A stretch of DNA of 19,170 nt from the NCBI GenBank assembly GCA_022496185.1, contig WTXG01000485.1, forward strand, positions 1 through 19,170, read 5' to 3'. Made by a program: the position numbers and the translations under genes. The notes under the pieces were generated by a model. The model saw only the letters and a program-made list of their open reading frames with translations, did no database searches and was not told the origin of the DNA. Positions 9,059 to 18,462 of this stretch are shown piece by piece; positions within the stretch are counted from its first letter, which is position 1, and each line of letters begins with the position of its first letter. This stretch comes from Multifurca ochricompacta. Lineage: Eukaryota; Basidiomycota; Agaricomycetes; Russulales; Russulaceae.

Positions 9059-10676
9059 ATGGATGGCTCAAACTGGGTCATGTACCGAGACAAGATGCTT
9101 TGGACATTCGACACAAATCAATGGGATGAACATCTTACCCATACCAATGTTCCTGCTTCCTACACTCAAGCTGGCATCGTCAATGGCATGACTCCAGAGC
9201 GCTGCTGGAGAGTAGAAGAATCCGCCTTCAAGCAACTGATCACAGTTACAGTTCCCGACCACGTATTCAACTGAGTCAAAGTCAATACAACTGCCATGGA
9301 GGTATGGGATGCTGTGAAGAAGATTTACCAGATGCGATCAGAGTTGGTACTGATCAAGATGAGCAACAAGCTGAAGAACGCAACGTATGACAAAACTGAG
9401 GACATTCGCATGCACTTCACTAGGATGCACTCTATGCGGGAGGATCTTTCAGCCAATGGGAAGACTCTCAGTGATCAAGAATACTATGCCATTCTTATCA
9501 ATTCCCTCCCCACTTCATATGAAAACACTAAAAACGCCATCAGTTCAATAGGGCATTTCACCACTGCCACTATCACCCTGGATGGTGTCATTGGCCTGGC
9601 AACCGATGAGTACGATTGACATGTTATCAAGAATGGCAAGGGCAAGTCTGGCCCAGAAGAAGCACTTGCAGCAAACATGTTGAAGAAGAAGGACAAGCAC
9701 AATATCAAATGTTTCTATTGCAAGAAGAAAGGGCACTACAAGTCTGAGTGCTGGATGTTAGCAGGCAGCAACCAGTTGCAGTTGCAGGCGCCAGGACAAG
9801 CTAACAACTCCAGAGGGCGCAACAACCACAAGGCTGTGGAGAGCACAAGTTTATCCAATGCGGAGATTGAAGCATGGGCTGCCATTGAAGAAATCAACAA
9901 CACTGATTTTATGCCGCAATCAGCTTACAACGCCGAAAGTCAAGTCAAAAGCTCAGAAGTTGAGGTTGAGTTATACGACTCAGGAGCATCAAGACACATG
10001 TCTCCCTATCAAGGGAAATTCACCAATTATCGCACCATTACCCCGTGTCCCATCTTAGCAGCTAACAATTGTATTTTCTATGTGATAGGCACTGGTGATC
10101 TGCAGATCGAAGTTCCAAATGGCAATGCCACTACCCCAGTTCTCCTACGCAACGTGCTGCACATGCCAGAAATGGCATTCACCATTATCTCGATCGCCCG
10201 GATGCTGCTGCCAGCTCTTCAGTCTCTTTCACCAAGGATGCATGCAAAATCACGAACAAGTCGGGCAAAGTCATCGGCACCATCCCAACAAGCACCAACG
10301 GCCTGTACAAGGTCAAACACGCTTCTTCCGCCATTTTCTCTACTGTTGCTGCAAGTGCAGCAGAACAAGTCAACATTCATGCTATGCACCAGCGTCTTGG
10401 CCACATCTTGGCAGACTCCATCTGAGGCCTCATCCGCAGCAACGCAATCAAAGGTGTCAAACTCATCAACGACAGATCTCCGATTATCTGTGATTCATGT
10501 GAGTATGCAAAAATGACTCGCAAGGCAATCAGGAGCAAGCAAGTTGCTCCTCCTGCGAAGAACTTTGGAGCAGAGGTCCACTCTGACATCTGGGGACCCT
10601 CACCTATAGCCAGCCTTGGAGGAAGGAGATATTATGTGACTTTTACAGACAATCACACTCACTTCATGTGAATCAA
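9059..10676 (+). pseudogene. Ty1/copia gag-pol, broken and truncated in integrase
   Basis: A single gag-pol frame starts at ATG 9059. In order: a copia-type gag (NWVMYRDKMLW, then WDAVKKIYQ and YYAILINSLPTSYENTKNAI), a zinc knuckle CFYCKKKGHYKSEC (CX2CX4HX4C, near 9710), a protease with active site YDSGASRHM (near 9975), the NVLHMPE block, then after a frameshift near 10200 the HHCC domain (MHQRLGH ... CDSCEYAK) and the start of the integrase core (VHSDIWGPSPIASLGGRRYYVTFTD). Reverse transcriptase and RNase H are absent. In-frame TGA codons lie at 9272-9274, 9617-9619, 10423-10425 and 10669-10671, each where CGA arginine is plausible. Homology ends near 10676 and a second LTR starts at 10709. 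The protein is not functional. Confidence 0.88.
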
Positions 10677-10708
10677 TTGTGGAACAGGCATGTGCACAGC
10701 ATACTGAC

Positions 10709-11029
10709 TGTAAGGATCTGAGCGGGTTAGGCTAGAAAAGACAAGTAACTTCAGAGATAGAAGGAACTCTATATTACTACACTACTGACCTAGAAAAGAC
10801 AAGTACTACATAGAGCGTTAGTCTAAAGGAAGTAGAGAGTAGAGTAAATGGGACTTACACTTCAGAGATAGAAGGAACTCTGAAGTGTAAGAGACGAAAC
10901 AGACACCCTTTTATACTATCTAAGGGATGGTCTGTGCACTGGGAATAAGTCCACAAGTGCTGGACAAAGTCCAAACAATAAGTATGAGGGAGAAAGGCCA
11001 TTGGCCACTACAGAAATCACATGTTACAT
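10709..11029 (+). repeat. Second copia-family LTR, left part
   Basis: Starts TGTAAGGATCTGAGCGGGTTAGGC and follows the order of the 8562 LTR, with the duplicated module and perfect hairpin (10858-10867 with 10878-10887). It is interrupted after 11029 by the gypsy element and resumes at 19061. It differs from the 8562 LTR at many sites, with indels, so the two may not be the paired LTRs of one insertion. Confidence 0.82.
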
Positions 11030-11251
11030 TGTTATGTCCGATGCGGGATGTTCCACATGACTTGTGTGACAGCTCGGTCTGCGAGTTCAGGTAAGGAACC
11101 AATAAGGCTCCTTGGAGTTCGGGTGAGATGAGTCAAAGTCAGAAGGGCTGCACCTTGAGACGATGTTGAGCGGAAAGTGCCAGAAGCACTGAGACAAACG
11201 AATCAGAGGTTCAAAGGGGATGTCCAGAAGACAGGCACCGATGTATTTAAT

Positions 11252-11262
11252 AAGTCGAGTCT
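11252..11262 (-). promoter_or_regulatory. Predicted transcript start / self-priming R motif, 3' LTR
   Basis: AGACTCGACTT on the minus strand, first base 34 nt downstream of the first T of TATATAAG. It is perfectly complementary to the 11-nt primer-binding site at 18450-18460. Confidence 0.7.
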
Positions 11263-11288
11263 GAGGTCTACAAGGTAGCTACAGCGGA

Positions 11289-11296
11289 CTTATATA
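11289..11296 (-). promoter_or_regulatory. TATA box of the gypsy LTR
   Basis: TATATAAG on the minus strand. Conserved in the other LTR (18722-18729) and, at the same 34-nt spacing to the start motif, in the diverged solo LTR (6290-6297). Confidence 0.7.
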
Positions 11297-11622
11297 CGTA
11301 AGTAAATGGGCGCTAATGAGATAAGGATAATGGGGTCAGGTGGGCCCGAATATACGAAAGCGGAGGGCATAAAGCCTGGCTTCTGATAGGGTATTAAGTA
11401 AGTGTCCGGTCGTAAAGATAAGGAGATAAAGGATAACATGATAAGGGTCAAGCATAGGTAAACAAAGAGTCAACAAGTACAACAGAGGTCACGGGGATGG
11501 GAGGAGAGCACGTGATGGATCCCAGGATGGAGATGTGATCATAAAGTGTAGGGTAGGTGGTAAGGAGGGGTCGTCGTTGGGGAGGGTGAAGAAAATGGGA
11601 TTGCTCGGCAGGGATTGTAACA

Positions 11623-11638
11623 TCACCCCCCCTTCTGG
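11623..11638 (-). other. Polypurine tract of the gypsy element
   Basis: Read on the minus strand, CAGAAGGGGGGGTGA directly precedes the 3' LTR (TGTTACAATC). A purine run ending at the LTR is the expected primer for plus-strand DNA synthesis. It lies just after the stop codon of the extra ORF (11654-11656). Confidence 0.85.
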
Positions 11639-11653
11639 TTCTAGCAGACCCGG

Positions 11654-12892
11654 CTAGAAACGACTCGTACCGTCATCATCCTGTACCAAATCCAGATAGT
11701 CATCCGCTACATTACGATCATCCAGTGTGTAATTCTCCTTGTCTGAATCTTGTGGACATTGGTGAGTATGGAGGAACCCATAAGGGCCACGCTGTCCACA
11801 GGAGTGGCAGAGGTCATGGATCAGACAATCCAATTCGCGGTGTCCCACATTATGTCGGAGGCACTTGCCACACCATGCTGATGGGTTGCTGATCGTCGGA
11901 GCAACTCCTACTCGGCGAAAGATGCAGAATCGGCTCCAATGCAGGTTGCTGCGACAATGACGGCACCACTTGCGATTGAGTGGGCAGTTCCAGCTGATGT
12001 GGTACTTGCTATCACAGTGCCAGCATGTTTCACCACGGGGATTCTCATGCATGCGCGGCATCTCAAATCGGTTGGGCAGCAGCACAGGGGCCACGCCCAA
12101 GGATTGTGGGGGGAGAGGCCGTGCATAAGTGTCAGCGTACCTTTCAGCGATGGTTTGATATGCGTCTCCTATCTCCAATCTCTTTTGAATCTCCACCAAC
12201 TCCTGCTCTATCTGGAACATCCCATTCGTCAGCCTTGCCATCATCTTTGCGTGCTCCTTATACTGTTTGTTGAGCGTGGAACGAAGCGTCAGGTTCTTCC
12301 GCAGCCTCATAACCTCAGCCTTGAGGCGCGGGAGTCGCATGTCATTGAGTACTTCGTCAATGGCAAAGGCCCGTGTGTCTTCTGCAGCCAAGTGCCCTAG
12401 CTGCTCGTCGGTCAACGTGTGATGAAGGCGTCCAGTATACCTTTCCTCCAAATAAACCGGAGCCCCATAAACAGGGCCATCCTTCTTCATGCATCCAGCC
12501 ATGTCCATTCCCCCATTCGTGTAAAAGATATACTTGGCGATGGCCGTTGTCCCATCAGCCATTGTAATCTCCAGGGGGAAGTACATGGAGGAGTTGGGGT
12601 TGTTAGCAATGAATGGAAATTCTGGGACCTTGTCATCTAATTCCATACCCAAGAGGTTGTTTGGGTGCGGCTCTTCGCTGTGGTCAAAGTCATCATTGGG
12701 ATTCGGGGATTGTCTTTTGACTTGGGCTTCTGCGGCCTCATAGTCGATGGGTGAGGAGGGACGTGTGGAGGGATGAGCGGAGGGGAAGTTCTCGACGGCT
12801 ACTGTGGTGGCAGTGAAGGCGTCGACAGCGGCGTTGGCAGCGATGAAAGACATAATTGTTTGTTCAGAAGTAGGACGTTGCTGAGGGAGCAT
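11654..12892 (-). CDS. Extra 3' ORF of the gypsy element: 412-aa protein with four zinc-knuckle-like motifs
   Basis: An intact frame from ATG (12890-12892) to TAG (11654-11656), starting 37 nt after the pol stop, in another frame. Residues about 1-85 are Ser/Pro/Asp-rich and probably disordered. Residues 85-160 form a compact-looking region (FPLEITMADGT, GPVYGAPVYLEERYTG). Residues 180-255 are charged and helical, a possible coiled coil. The C-terminal part has C290-H-C293-H298-C303 and C310-C313-H318-C323 (both CX2CX4HX4C), C341-C344-H351-C356 (CX2CX6HX4C) and C362-C365-H375-C379 (CX2CX9HX3C), then an acidic tail. Such knuckles usually bind RNA or single-stranded DNA. The position matches env or accessory ORFs of other retroelements, but I see no signal peptide or membrane segment. 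Its function is not known to me; nucleic-acid chaperone or second Gag-like protein is a guess. Confidence 0.85.
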   Translation of the reverse strand: MLPQQRPTSEQTIMSFIAANAAVDAFTATTVAVENFPSAHPSTRPSSPIDYEAAEAQVKRQSPNPNDDFDHSEEPHPNNLLGMELDDKVPEFPFIANNPNSSMYFPLEITMADGTTAIAKYIFYTNGGMDMAGCMKKDGPVYGAPVYLEERYTGRLHHTLTDEQLGHLAAEDTRAFAIDEVLNDMRLPRLKAEVMRLRKNLTLRSTLNKQYKEHAKMMARLTNGMFQIEQELVEIQKRLEIGDAYQTIAERYADTYARPLPPQSLGVAPVLLPNRFEMPRMHENPRGETCWHCDSKYHISWNCPLNRKWCRHCRSNLHWSRFCIFRRVGVAPTISNPSAWCGKCLRHNVGHRELDCLIHDLCHSCGQRGPYGFLHTHQCPQDSDKENYTLDDRNVADDYLDLVQDDDGTSRF

Positions 12893-12929
12893 GTACTGGG
12901 GGATCTAGTTGGGGTCTAGGACTGCTCTT

Positions 12930-13073
12930 TTAAGTGTCCTTGGGCGCTTCTGGGTGTCGGGCATGGAACTCTGAGATAAGGACCAGGGCAAAGATATTCC
13001 CGGCTGGCTCCCACGAGTTGTCAGAGTCTGGGAATCCCTTCCACTTGACAAGGTAATGCAGTTTGCACCCTCA
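12930..13073 (-). other. Chromodomain coding segment, cut off by a TGA
   Basis: After the TGA at 13071-13073 the same frame continues for 46 codons, giving HYLVKWKGFPDSDNSWEPAG and HARHPEAP before TAA. The aromatic/KWKG/WEP pattern is that of the chromodomain which steers chromovirus integration to marked chromatin. The continuing frame shows that the TGA is secondary. Confidence 0.85.
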
Positions 13074-15958
13074 GCCTTTACATATGGAATCTAGAATCTG
13101 ATCCACTTCCCATTCCGCTTCTCCATCAATCAGTTCTGGAAGGGGTCTTGGGAAGTTCTCCCCGTGCAGGGGTGTTTCCTTATACAGTGTCAGAAGTCTG
13201 GCGTGGAAGACTGGGTGGATCCTCCACGTGGGTGGAAGTTCAAGCTCATATGACACATCTGACAGCTTCTGTGTTATTTTGAAGGGTCCATGTCGTCGGG
13301 GTGCTAACTTGGCTGTTGGATGTGACATACGGATGTTTTTCCCTTCGAGCCATACCAAGTCATTGGTCTGATAAGGTGTGAACTTCGAGGGTTTTTCTGA
13401 CAGGGTCTTTTGCGCCTTCAGCAGGTTCTCATTGGCTGATTGCCTGATCTCTTCCCATTGGCTGATATGCTGCACAGCTGATGGGACGTTTGTGGGTTTG
13501 TTGGTCCAGGTGGTCCGCAGCGTCCATCCCATGATAAGTGAAAATGGAGAGGCCTTAGTGGTGCCATTGGGCCACGAATTATGCGTGAATTCCGCTGTTG
13601 CTAGCCAGTCAGCCCAATCATCTTGTCGCCCGTTACACCAGAACCGAAGGTATTGTTCCAACCACTGGTTTGTCCTTTCTGATTGCCCATCGGTCTGTGG
13701 GTGGTAGGCTGTTGAGATATTTTGGGTTACGTCCAGTATTCTACAGAGCGCCTTAGCAAAGGCAGAGGTGAAGCGTGGATTGCGGTCAGAGATGATCTTC
13801 TGGGGGAGGCCGTAATGTCTATAGATGTGGTCCAGGTAAAGTCTGGCTACTCCTTCCGCTGTGATGGACTCATTACAGGGTATGAACAGTGCTGCTTTGG
13901 AGCAGTCGTGGTCCGTGACGGTCAGGATTGAGTCGAAGCCCCTTGATGTGGGCAGTTTCACAATGAAGTCCATCGCAACAGTCTGAAACGGCATCGAGTT
14001 CATGGGCGTGATTGGGAATAGAGCTGGTGGATGCAGGTGTGTGTTGACTTTATTGGCTTGGCATTCCGCACATCCTTTCACGTAGCTCTCCACGTCCTTC
14101 TTCATGCTTGGCCACCAGTAATCTCTCTTGGCCAAGGCGTATGTGTTAGCAATTCCTGGGTGTCCTGCTGAGGGAAGGTTGTGGTGGAAATGGATCACCC
14201 CCCTCTTAATGTTGTCGCCACCGGTGACAATGAGACAATCTCTGTCCTTCCACCAAAGGCCATCAATTTTCTTCAGATTGTGTGCATCCGCCCATGATTT
14301 GCATAACTGCGGGTTCATGTTCTGCGACACTTGAGCCCACAAGTCCATATCATGAAGACTGACGATGGCCGCTTTTGCAAAGACTTCTTCAGGGAGTACT
14401 GTGATATCACTGTTGTCCTCTCCACCATTGTCTAAATCTGATCGTCGTGATAGAGCATCGGCACATGCATTGTGACTTCCCGTGATATGTTTCAGTACGA
14501 AATTGTACTCTTCCAGCTCTAGGACTTCGCAAGCAACCTGTCGACTGATCTTGTGAGGCTCCTTCCAATAGAGTAGGTTGGAGTGGTCGGTATGAATAAT
14601 AGTCTTATGAGGGGTTCCCACTAGGTATGGTCGCCAATGTCGTAGGGCCTTCACAATGGCCAGTAACTCTCTGTCCCAAATATCATAATTTCGCTCTGCC
14701 GATGAGAACGTCTCTGAGTAGAAGGCCACCGGGTGAAGCATCCCAGCCGCATCTTGTTGATTCAGTACTGCTCCATTGGCAAAACGAGATGCGTCAACTT
14801 CTAGTTCAAAAGGTTTCTCAAGATCTGGCTGTAGTAGAACTGGTTCTGAGCTGATGATATCGCGAATTTGTTCAAAAGCGCGCTGTTGTTCCTCCACCCA
14901 ATGCCATGGGACGTCTTTCTTCAGTAGTCTGTTTAGTGGTTGGGCGATTCCTGAGAATCCTCGAACGAAGTGTCGGTAGAAGTTGCAAAACCCAACGAAG
15001 GACTGCACGTCTTTGACACACATGGGTACAGGCCATTCCCGGACTCCTTGGATCTTTACCGGGTCCATTCGCACATGTCCCCCTTCCAGAATAACTCCCA
15101 AGTATTCCACACTCGGTTGTTCAAATGAACATTTAGCCAGTTTAAGGTACAGGTCATGCTTGTGCAGGATGTTCAACACTTGGTGTACCCGTTCGCGATG
15201 GTGGGCGAGATCGTCTGCAGTGGCTACCAGGATATCGTCCATATACACTACAACCTTGCCGGTAAGAATGAGGTCATGGAAGATATGATTCATCATGGAC
15301 TGGAACGTGGCAGGCAAATTGGTGAGACCGAAGAACATGACATTTGGTTCAAAGAGCCCTTGGTTGGTTTTGAATGCCGCTTTACACTGGTCTCCCTCCT
15401 TGATTCAGATGTTGTTGTACCCCCAGCGGACATCCATCTTAGAAAATAGGGATTTATCTCGCATGGTATCAATGAGTTCTGATATAAGTGGCAGCGGGTA
15501 GGCGTTCTTTACGGTGTAGGTGTTAATTCATTGATAATCCTGGACAGGCCGAAGTTTCCCATCTTTCTTCTTGATAAAGAAGAATGGTGAAGCATATGGT
15601 GACTTTGATGGATGGATGTACCCTTTTGCAAGATGTTCCTCAAGAAATGCCATAAGTGCTGCTTGTTCCGCCTGTGACAATGGGTAAATTTTGCAGTCAA
15701 TTGCCGATGGGGTATCGGGTGCAAAGTCGATGGCGTGGTCCCATGGTCGTGTGGGTGGGAAGCGTTGGGATTCTTCCTCTGAGAATACCTTCCAATGTCG
15801 GCGATACTCTTCAGGCACCACCTCTTCAAAGGTCTTTTCAGCCTGTCCTTCCACCGCCTTCTGCGCAAGCTCTGATGCCTTAGTAGTGAAACAGTAACCA
15901 GGGTCTTCACTCTTCTCTTCCACTCTGTGTGCTACTGAATGTCGAACGGCATAGTCAT

Positions 15959-16477
15959 TGTCACAGTTAGGTGCGGAACTGTGTCGGGGATCGTGTGGGA
16001 GCTAGCCTCCCAAGTCGCGTCAAGATAAGTCAAGGCTCTAGGTCACAGCAAAGTCAAGTTCTGGTCAAGCCCACAATGAAGTCGGAGGGCACGCGCGTGA
16101 GATTCGAGGTCGACGACAGAGACTCTAAGTCCTGCAACAAGTTCAAGATGATGAAGGCTCTCCAAGTCACATCTTGGAGAGTTCAAGTGGGGCTCTAACT
16201 GAGAGGATTCAAGGATTTCCGAAGCACCTCTGATTGAATACAAGGAGGACAGACTTAGTCTGTCTCTCTACTCTAGTAGGTCTTTAAATACATGTAGTTC
16301 TAGCTATGTCATAGTAAATAGAAGGTTCTAGTTCTTATGATATAATATCTAAATGGTTGAGCAGTAGAACGAGCTAGAACTAAGGAGAATTAGGAGGGGT
16401 TAGGCCCTCAGTAAGTAAAACACCGGTGAAACACAGTATCAAGTCATTAGTAATGTCGCAGGGAGAATTCTGTCACA
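15959..16477 (-). mobile_element. Solo LTR, copy B (519 bp), inside gypsy pol
   Basis: Same LTR as 2761-3278, inverted, with perfect 5-base duplication GTCAT (15954-15958 and 16478-16482). Removal with one duplication joins the pol frame across the site (ITSIGYDYAVRHSVAHRVEE). The half of the LTR nearer its 3' end looks identical to copy A, while the other half shows several substitutions and one-base indels. This is the youngest layer of the nest here. Confidence 0.95.
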
Positions 16478-16931
16478 GTCATATCCTATTGACGTGATGA
16501 GGACAGGGTAGAATTCCTTGTCCATGGTCACATCCTTCCAGTTGATCTTTGGTTCAAATGCCGCAAGCCAGGGGTATCCAGGACAACATCTTCGTTGCCT
16601 AGATTGGTGACTAGGAAACGAATAACTCTTGTTACTTCTCCCACTTGAATGTTGAGATCAGTATAATGTGTAATCCTGCCCGCTCGATTGGTGGTCCCAT
16701 CAATATTCCAAATGTTCTTCTCTTGGGGAAGTGCCAGCATTCCCAGCCCCATGGTCCGTGCCATTTGTGGACTGATAAAGTTATCGGTGGCACCTGAGTC
16801 AATCAGGATGTCACGGTTGGCCGTCCTCTGTGTAGTTTTGAAATGTACTGGTATTTTCAACAATTTGAAGCGACTAGTGTACACAGAGGTTACATGTAAT
16901 GCTCGTGCCCAGGCCGATGGGTTTGAGCCAA

Positions 16932-18443
16932 TCAAAAATCCTTTTTTGCGAACGCCTTTTCAACCAAAATGGCCTGCACTTCCTCACTTTCTTTCCTCAT
17001 GTTTGCCCATATCTCTTGCGCCTTTTCTTCTTTTGTCGGCGTTTTCTTTTCAACAGTCGGTGGGTTATTACGTAAAGGCGCAGTTGTGGCCTCGGCTGCT
17101 CGCACCCCCTTCTTCGGGCACTCCCTTGACATATGCCCCTGTGCTTTACATCGAAAGCACCTTCCTTCCTTCATCAACGTCTGCCTCTCATCTTCGGTGA
17201 GTGCAACTCGTGCTCTAGTCCTGTCAGCTGAGGTATCCATGGCATTTGGATCCCTCTGACTGGAGTGCACAGGCTTGACCCCGAAGGCGGCCTTCCACTG
17301 GTCACGGGTCTTCCCCTTCTTCGTGTCGACTCCAAAGCGTGTCTGGAAGTCGAGGTAATCCTGCTGTTGTCGTCGTGCAGTGTCGACCCAAGTATCCCAA
17401 TCATTGGGGTGGTGGAACTGAATGATGTTCTTCACCAGTGGGTTGGGCAACCCTTGAGAGAAGAGATCCAGCGTCGCTTCCTCATCTGTGTCATAGCCGG
17501 CTCTGTTGGCCAGGCTTCTGAACTTGGCTACATAGGCGTCCAGTTCTCCCTTCTCCATTCTCAGGGCTTTTAGCTCTCAAGCAGCCTTCTGCTTGGCCTG
17601 CCCATCGGTGAATGCGTCTTTAAATCTTTGGGCAATGGTTTCCCAAAGGCCCTCACTAGTGGTACGGCGTCCACTTTCAACTTGTTCGTTCAGCCATTCC
17701 AGCTGTTCCATGGTCCAGTCATCCACGGCCTCTCCTCGAATTAATGATAAGAAGAGATTGGCTCATTGGAAAGGGTTGATGATCTGGGGGACATCGTGGT
17801 TGAAGTTTTTGAAAGTCGTAAACTCCAACATAAACTTCTTGCTCTGTGATCGGTCTCCTGTGAATGTCTGTGGCAATACACCCGACAGGCATCCCGATGG
17901 TGGGGGAATGTTCAGTGGCAGCACAGCTGGTGGTGGAGGAGGAGGGGCTGGGTCTGGGAGTTGGGCGGCGATAGTAGACATTCCTTGATAGAATGGGGTG
18001 ACGGTGTCGGTAGACTGTACGGAAATCTGGGGAGTTGTCAAAGTGGGGGCTCCGGACGTGGCAACTCTGGGTGCAACTGGGGCAATAGTCGACACTAATA
18101 CCAGTGCTTCTTCACTAGGTTCTTCTACGTACTCTTCTGGTTCAGAGTCCATGACAATGGCCAGGGGATTCTCTCTCCACGGTCCTAATCCAAATTCAGG
18201 TGGGGCAGGTCCTGTAGTGACCCAAGAGTGTCGGCTGTCCAAGTATCGGATACGGTACCAAACTCTCTTTTCGTCATCGTATTCTACCGGTTGGTATCTT
18301 CCGTCGTGATAGACGTAGTATCCAAACTCGGATTCAAAGTCTTTCCAGGTGGCAGAGCCAAGTACTTGTTGTGAAAGATTATGCTCGTCTCTGCGTTCGA
18401 TGAGTTCTTCGTGGAAGAGGGTCTGACTGTGGCTGGAAGCCAT
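16932..18443 (-). pseudogene. Gypsy gag, 503 codons, two in-frame stops
   Basis: The frame runs from ATG (18441-18443), only seven bases after the primer-binding site, to TGA (16932-16934). The N-terminal third is acidic with a proline run (PDPAPPPPPPAVLP). The capsid-like part starts near LPQTFTGDRSQSKKFMLEF and continues through WTMEQLEWLNEQV, AYVAKFRSLANRAGYD and LFSQGLPNPLVKNI. The zinc knuckle CFRCKAQGHMSREC (CX2CX4HX4C) lies at about 17119-17160. Two TGA codons (17763-17765 and 17577-17579) interrupt an otherwise continuous frame, each where CGA arginine would fit. Gag would form the virus-like particle and package the RNA. Confidence 0.9.
16941..16947 (-). promoter_or_regulatory. Probable -1 ribosomal frameshift site between gag and pol
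   Basis: On the minus strand the gag frame reads gcA AAA AAG gat ttt TGA, so the heptamer A AAA AAG is in the right register nine bases before the gag stop. The protease frame is -1 relative to gag and is open across this point. A AAA AAG is an established slippery heptamer. I did not identify a stimulatory structure downstream. Confidence 0.65.
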
Positions 18444-18449
18444 GATGAG

Positions 18450-18460
18450 AGACTCGACTT
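18450..18460 (-). other. Primer-binding site, self-complementary type (11 nt)
   Basis: Minus-strand AAGTCGAGTCT lies two bases after the 5' LTR. It is the reverse complement of AGACTCGACTT, found in the LTR 34 nt downstream of the TATA box, that is at the expected 5' end of the transcript. The match is 11/11 with the 3' LTR (11252-11262) and 10/11 with the 5' LTR (18685-18695), where one CpG has decayed. I did not recognise complementarity to a tRNA 3' end. This is the arrangement known from Tf1 of fission yeast. Confidence 0.75.
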
Positions 18461-18462
18461 GA

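Larger units (their letters stand above)
11030..11622 (-). repeat. Gypsy 3' LTR (593 bp)
   Basis: In plus orientation it runs from TGTTATGTCC to GATTGTAACA, so in element orientation it is TG...CA bounded. On the minus strand TATATAAG is at 11289-11296 and the predicted transcript start AGACTCGACTT at 11252-11262, splitting the LTR into a U3 of about 360 bases and an R-U5 of about 233 bases. It differs from the other LTR at 17 positions without any indel. Confidence 0.96.
12930..16935 (-). pseudogene. Gypsy pol polyprotein (protease, RT, RNase H, integrase, chromodomain), broken
   Basis: Read on the minus strand in the -1 frame from gag. Protease: ILIDSGATDNF (near 16800). RT: DGKLRPVQDY (near 15545), FFGLTNLPATFQ, and YMDD at about 15234-15245. 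RNase H: ELEVDAS, the glutamate of DRELLAIVKAL, IHTDHSNLLYW and ADALSRR. Integrase: zinc-binding HH...CAECQ, then catalytic D (AMDFIVKLP), D (ISDRNPRFTS) and E (DGQSERTNQ). Next come the GPF motif (RRHGPFKI) and a chromodomain (LHYLVKWKGFPDSDNSWEP, about 12985-13065), with the natural stop TAA at 12930-12932. Damage: a one-base deletion near 16573 after the protease, a solo LTR at 15959-16477, and TGA at 15528-15530, 15405-15407 and 13071-13073. Integrase and RNase H form one open frame of 755 codons (13071-15338). Confidence 0.92.

Noticed and set aside
11939..12400. 153-codon ORF on the plus strand
   Set aside because: It is a shadow antisense to the zinc-knuckle ORF; cysteine-rich minus-strand coding explains its composition.
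16688..17200. 170-codon ORF on the plus strand
   Set aside because: It is antisense to the gag end and protease, whose motifs (zinc knuckle, DSGATDNF) clearly define the real strand.
9272..17765. TGA recoding (selenocysteine or reassigned code) as an explanation for the many TGA stops
   Set aside because: The positions fit arginine in each family, the elements carry other damage, LTR differences show the same CpG decay, and gag appears to use TGA as its true terminator.
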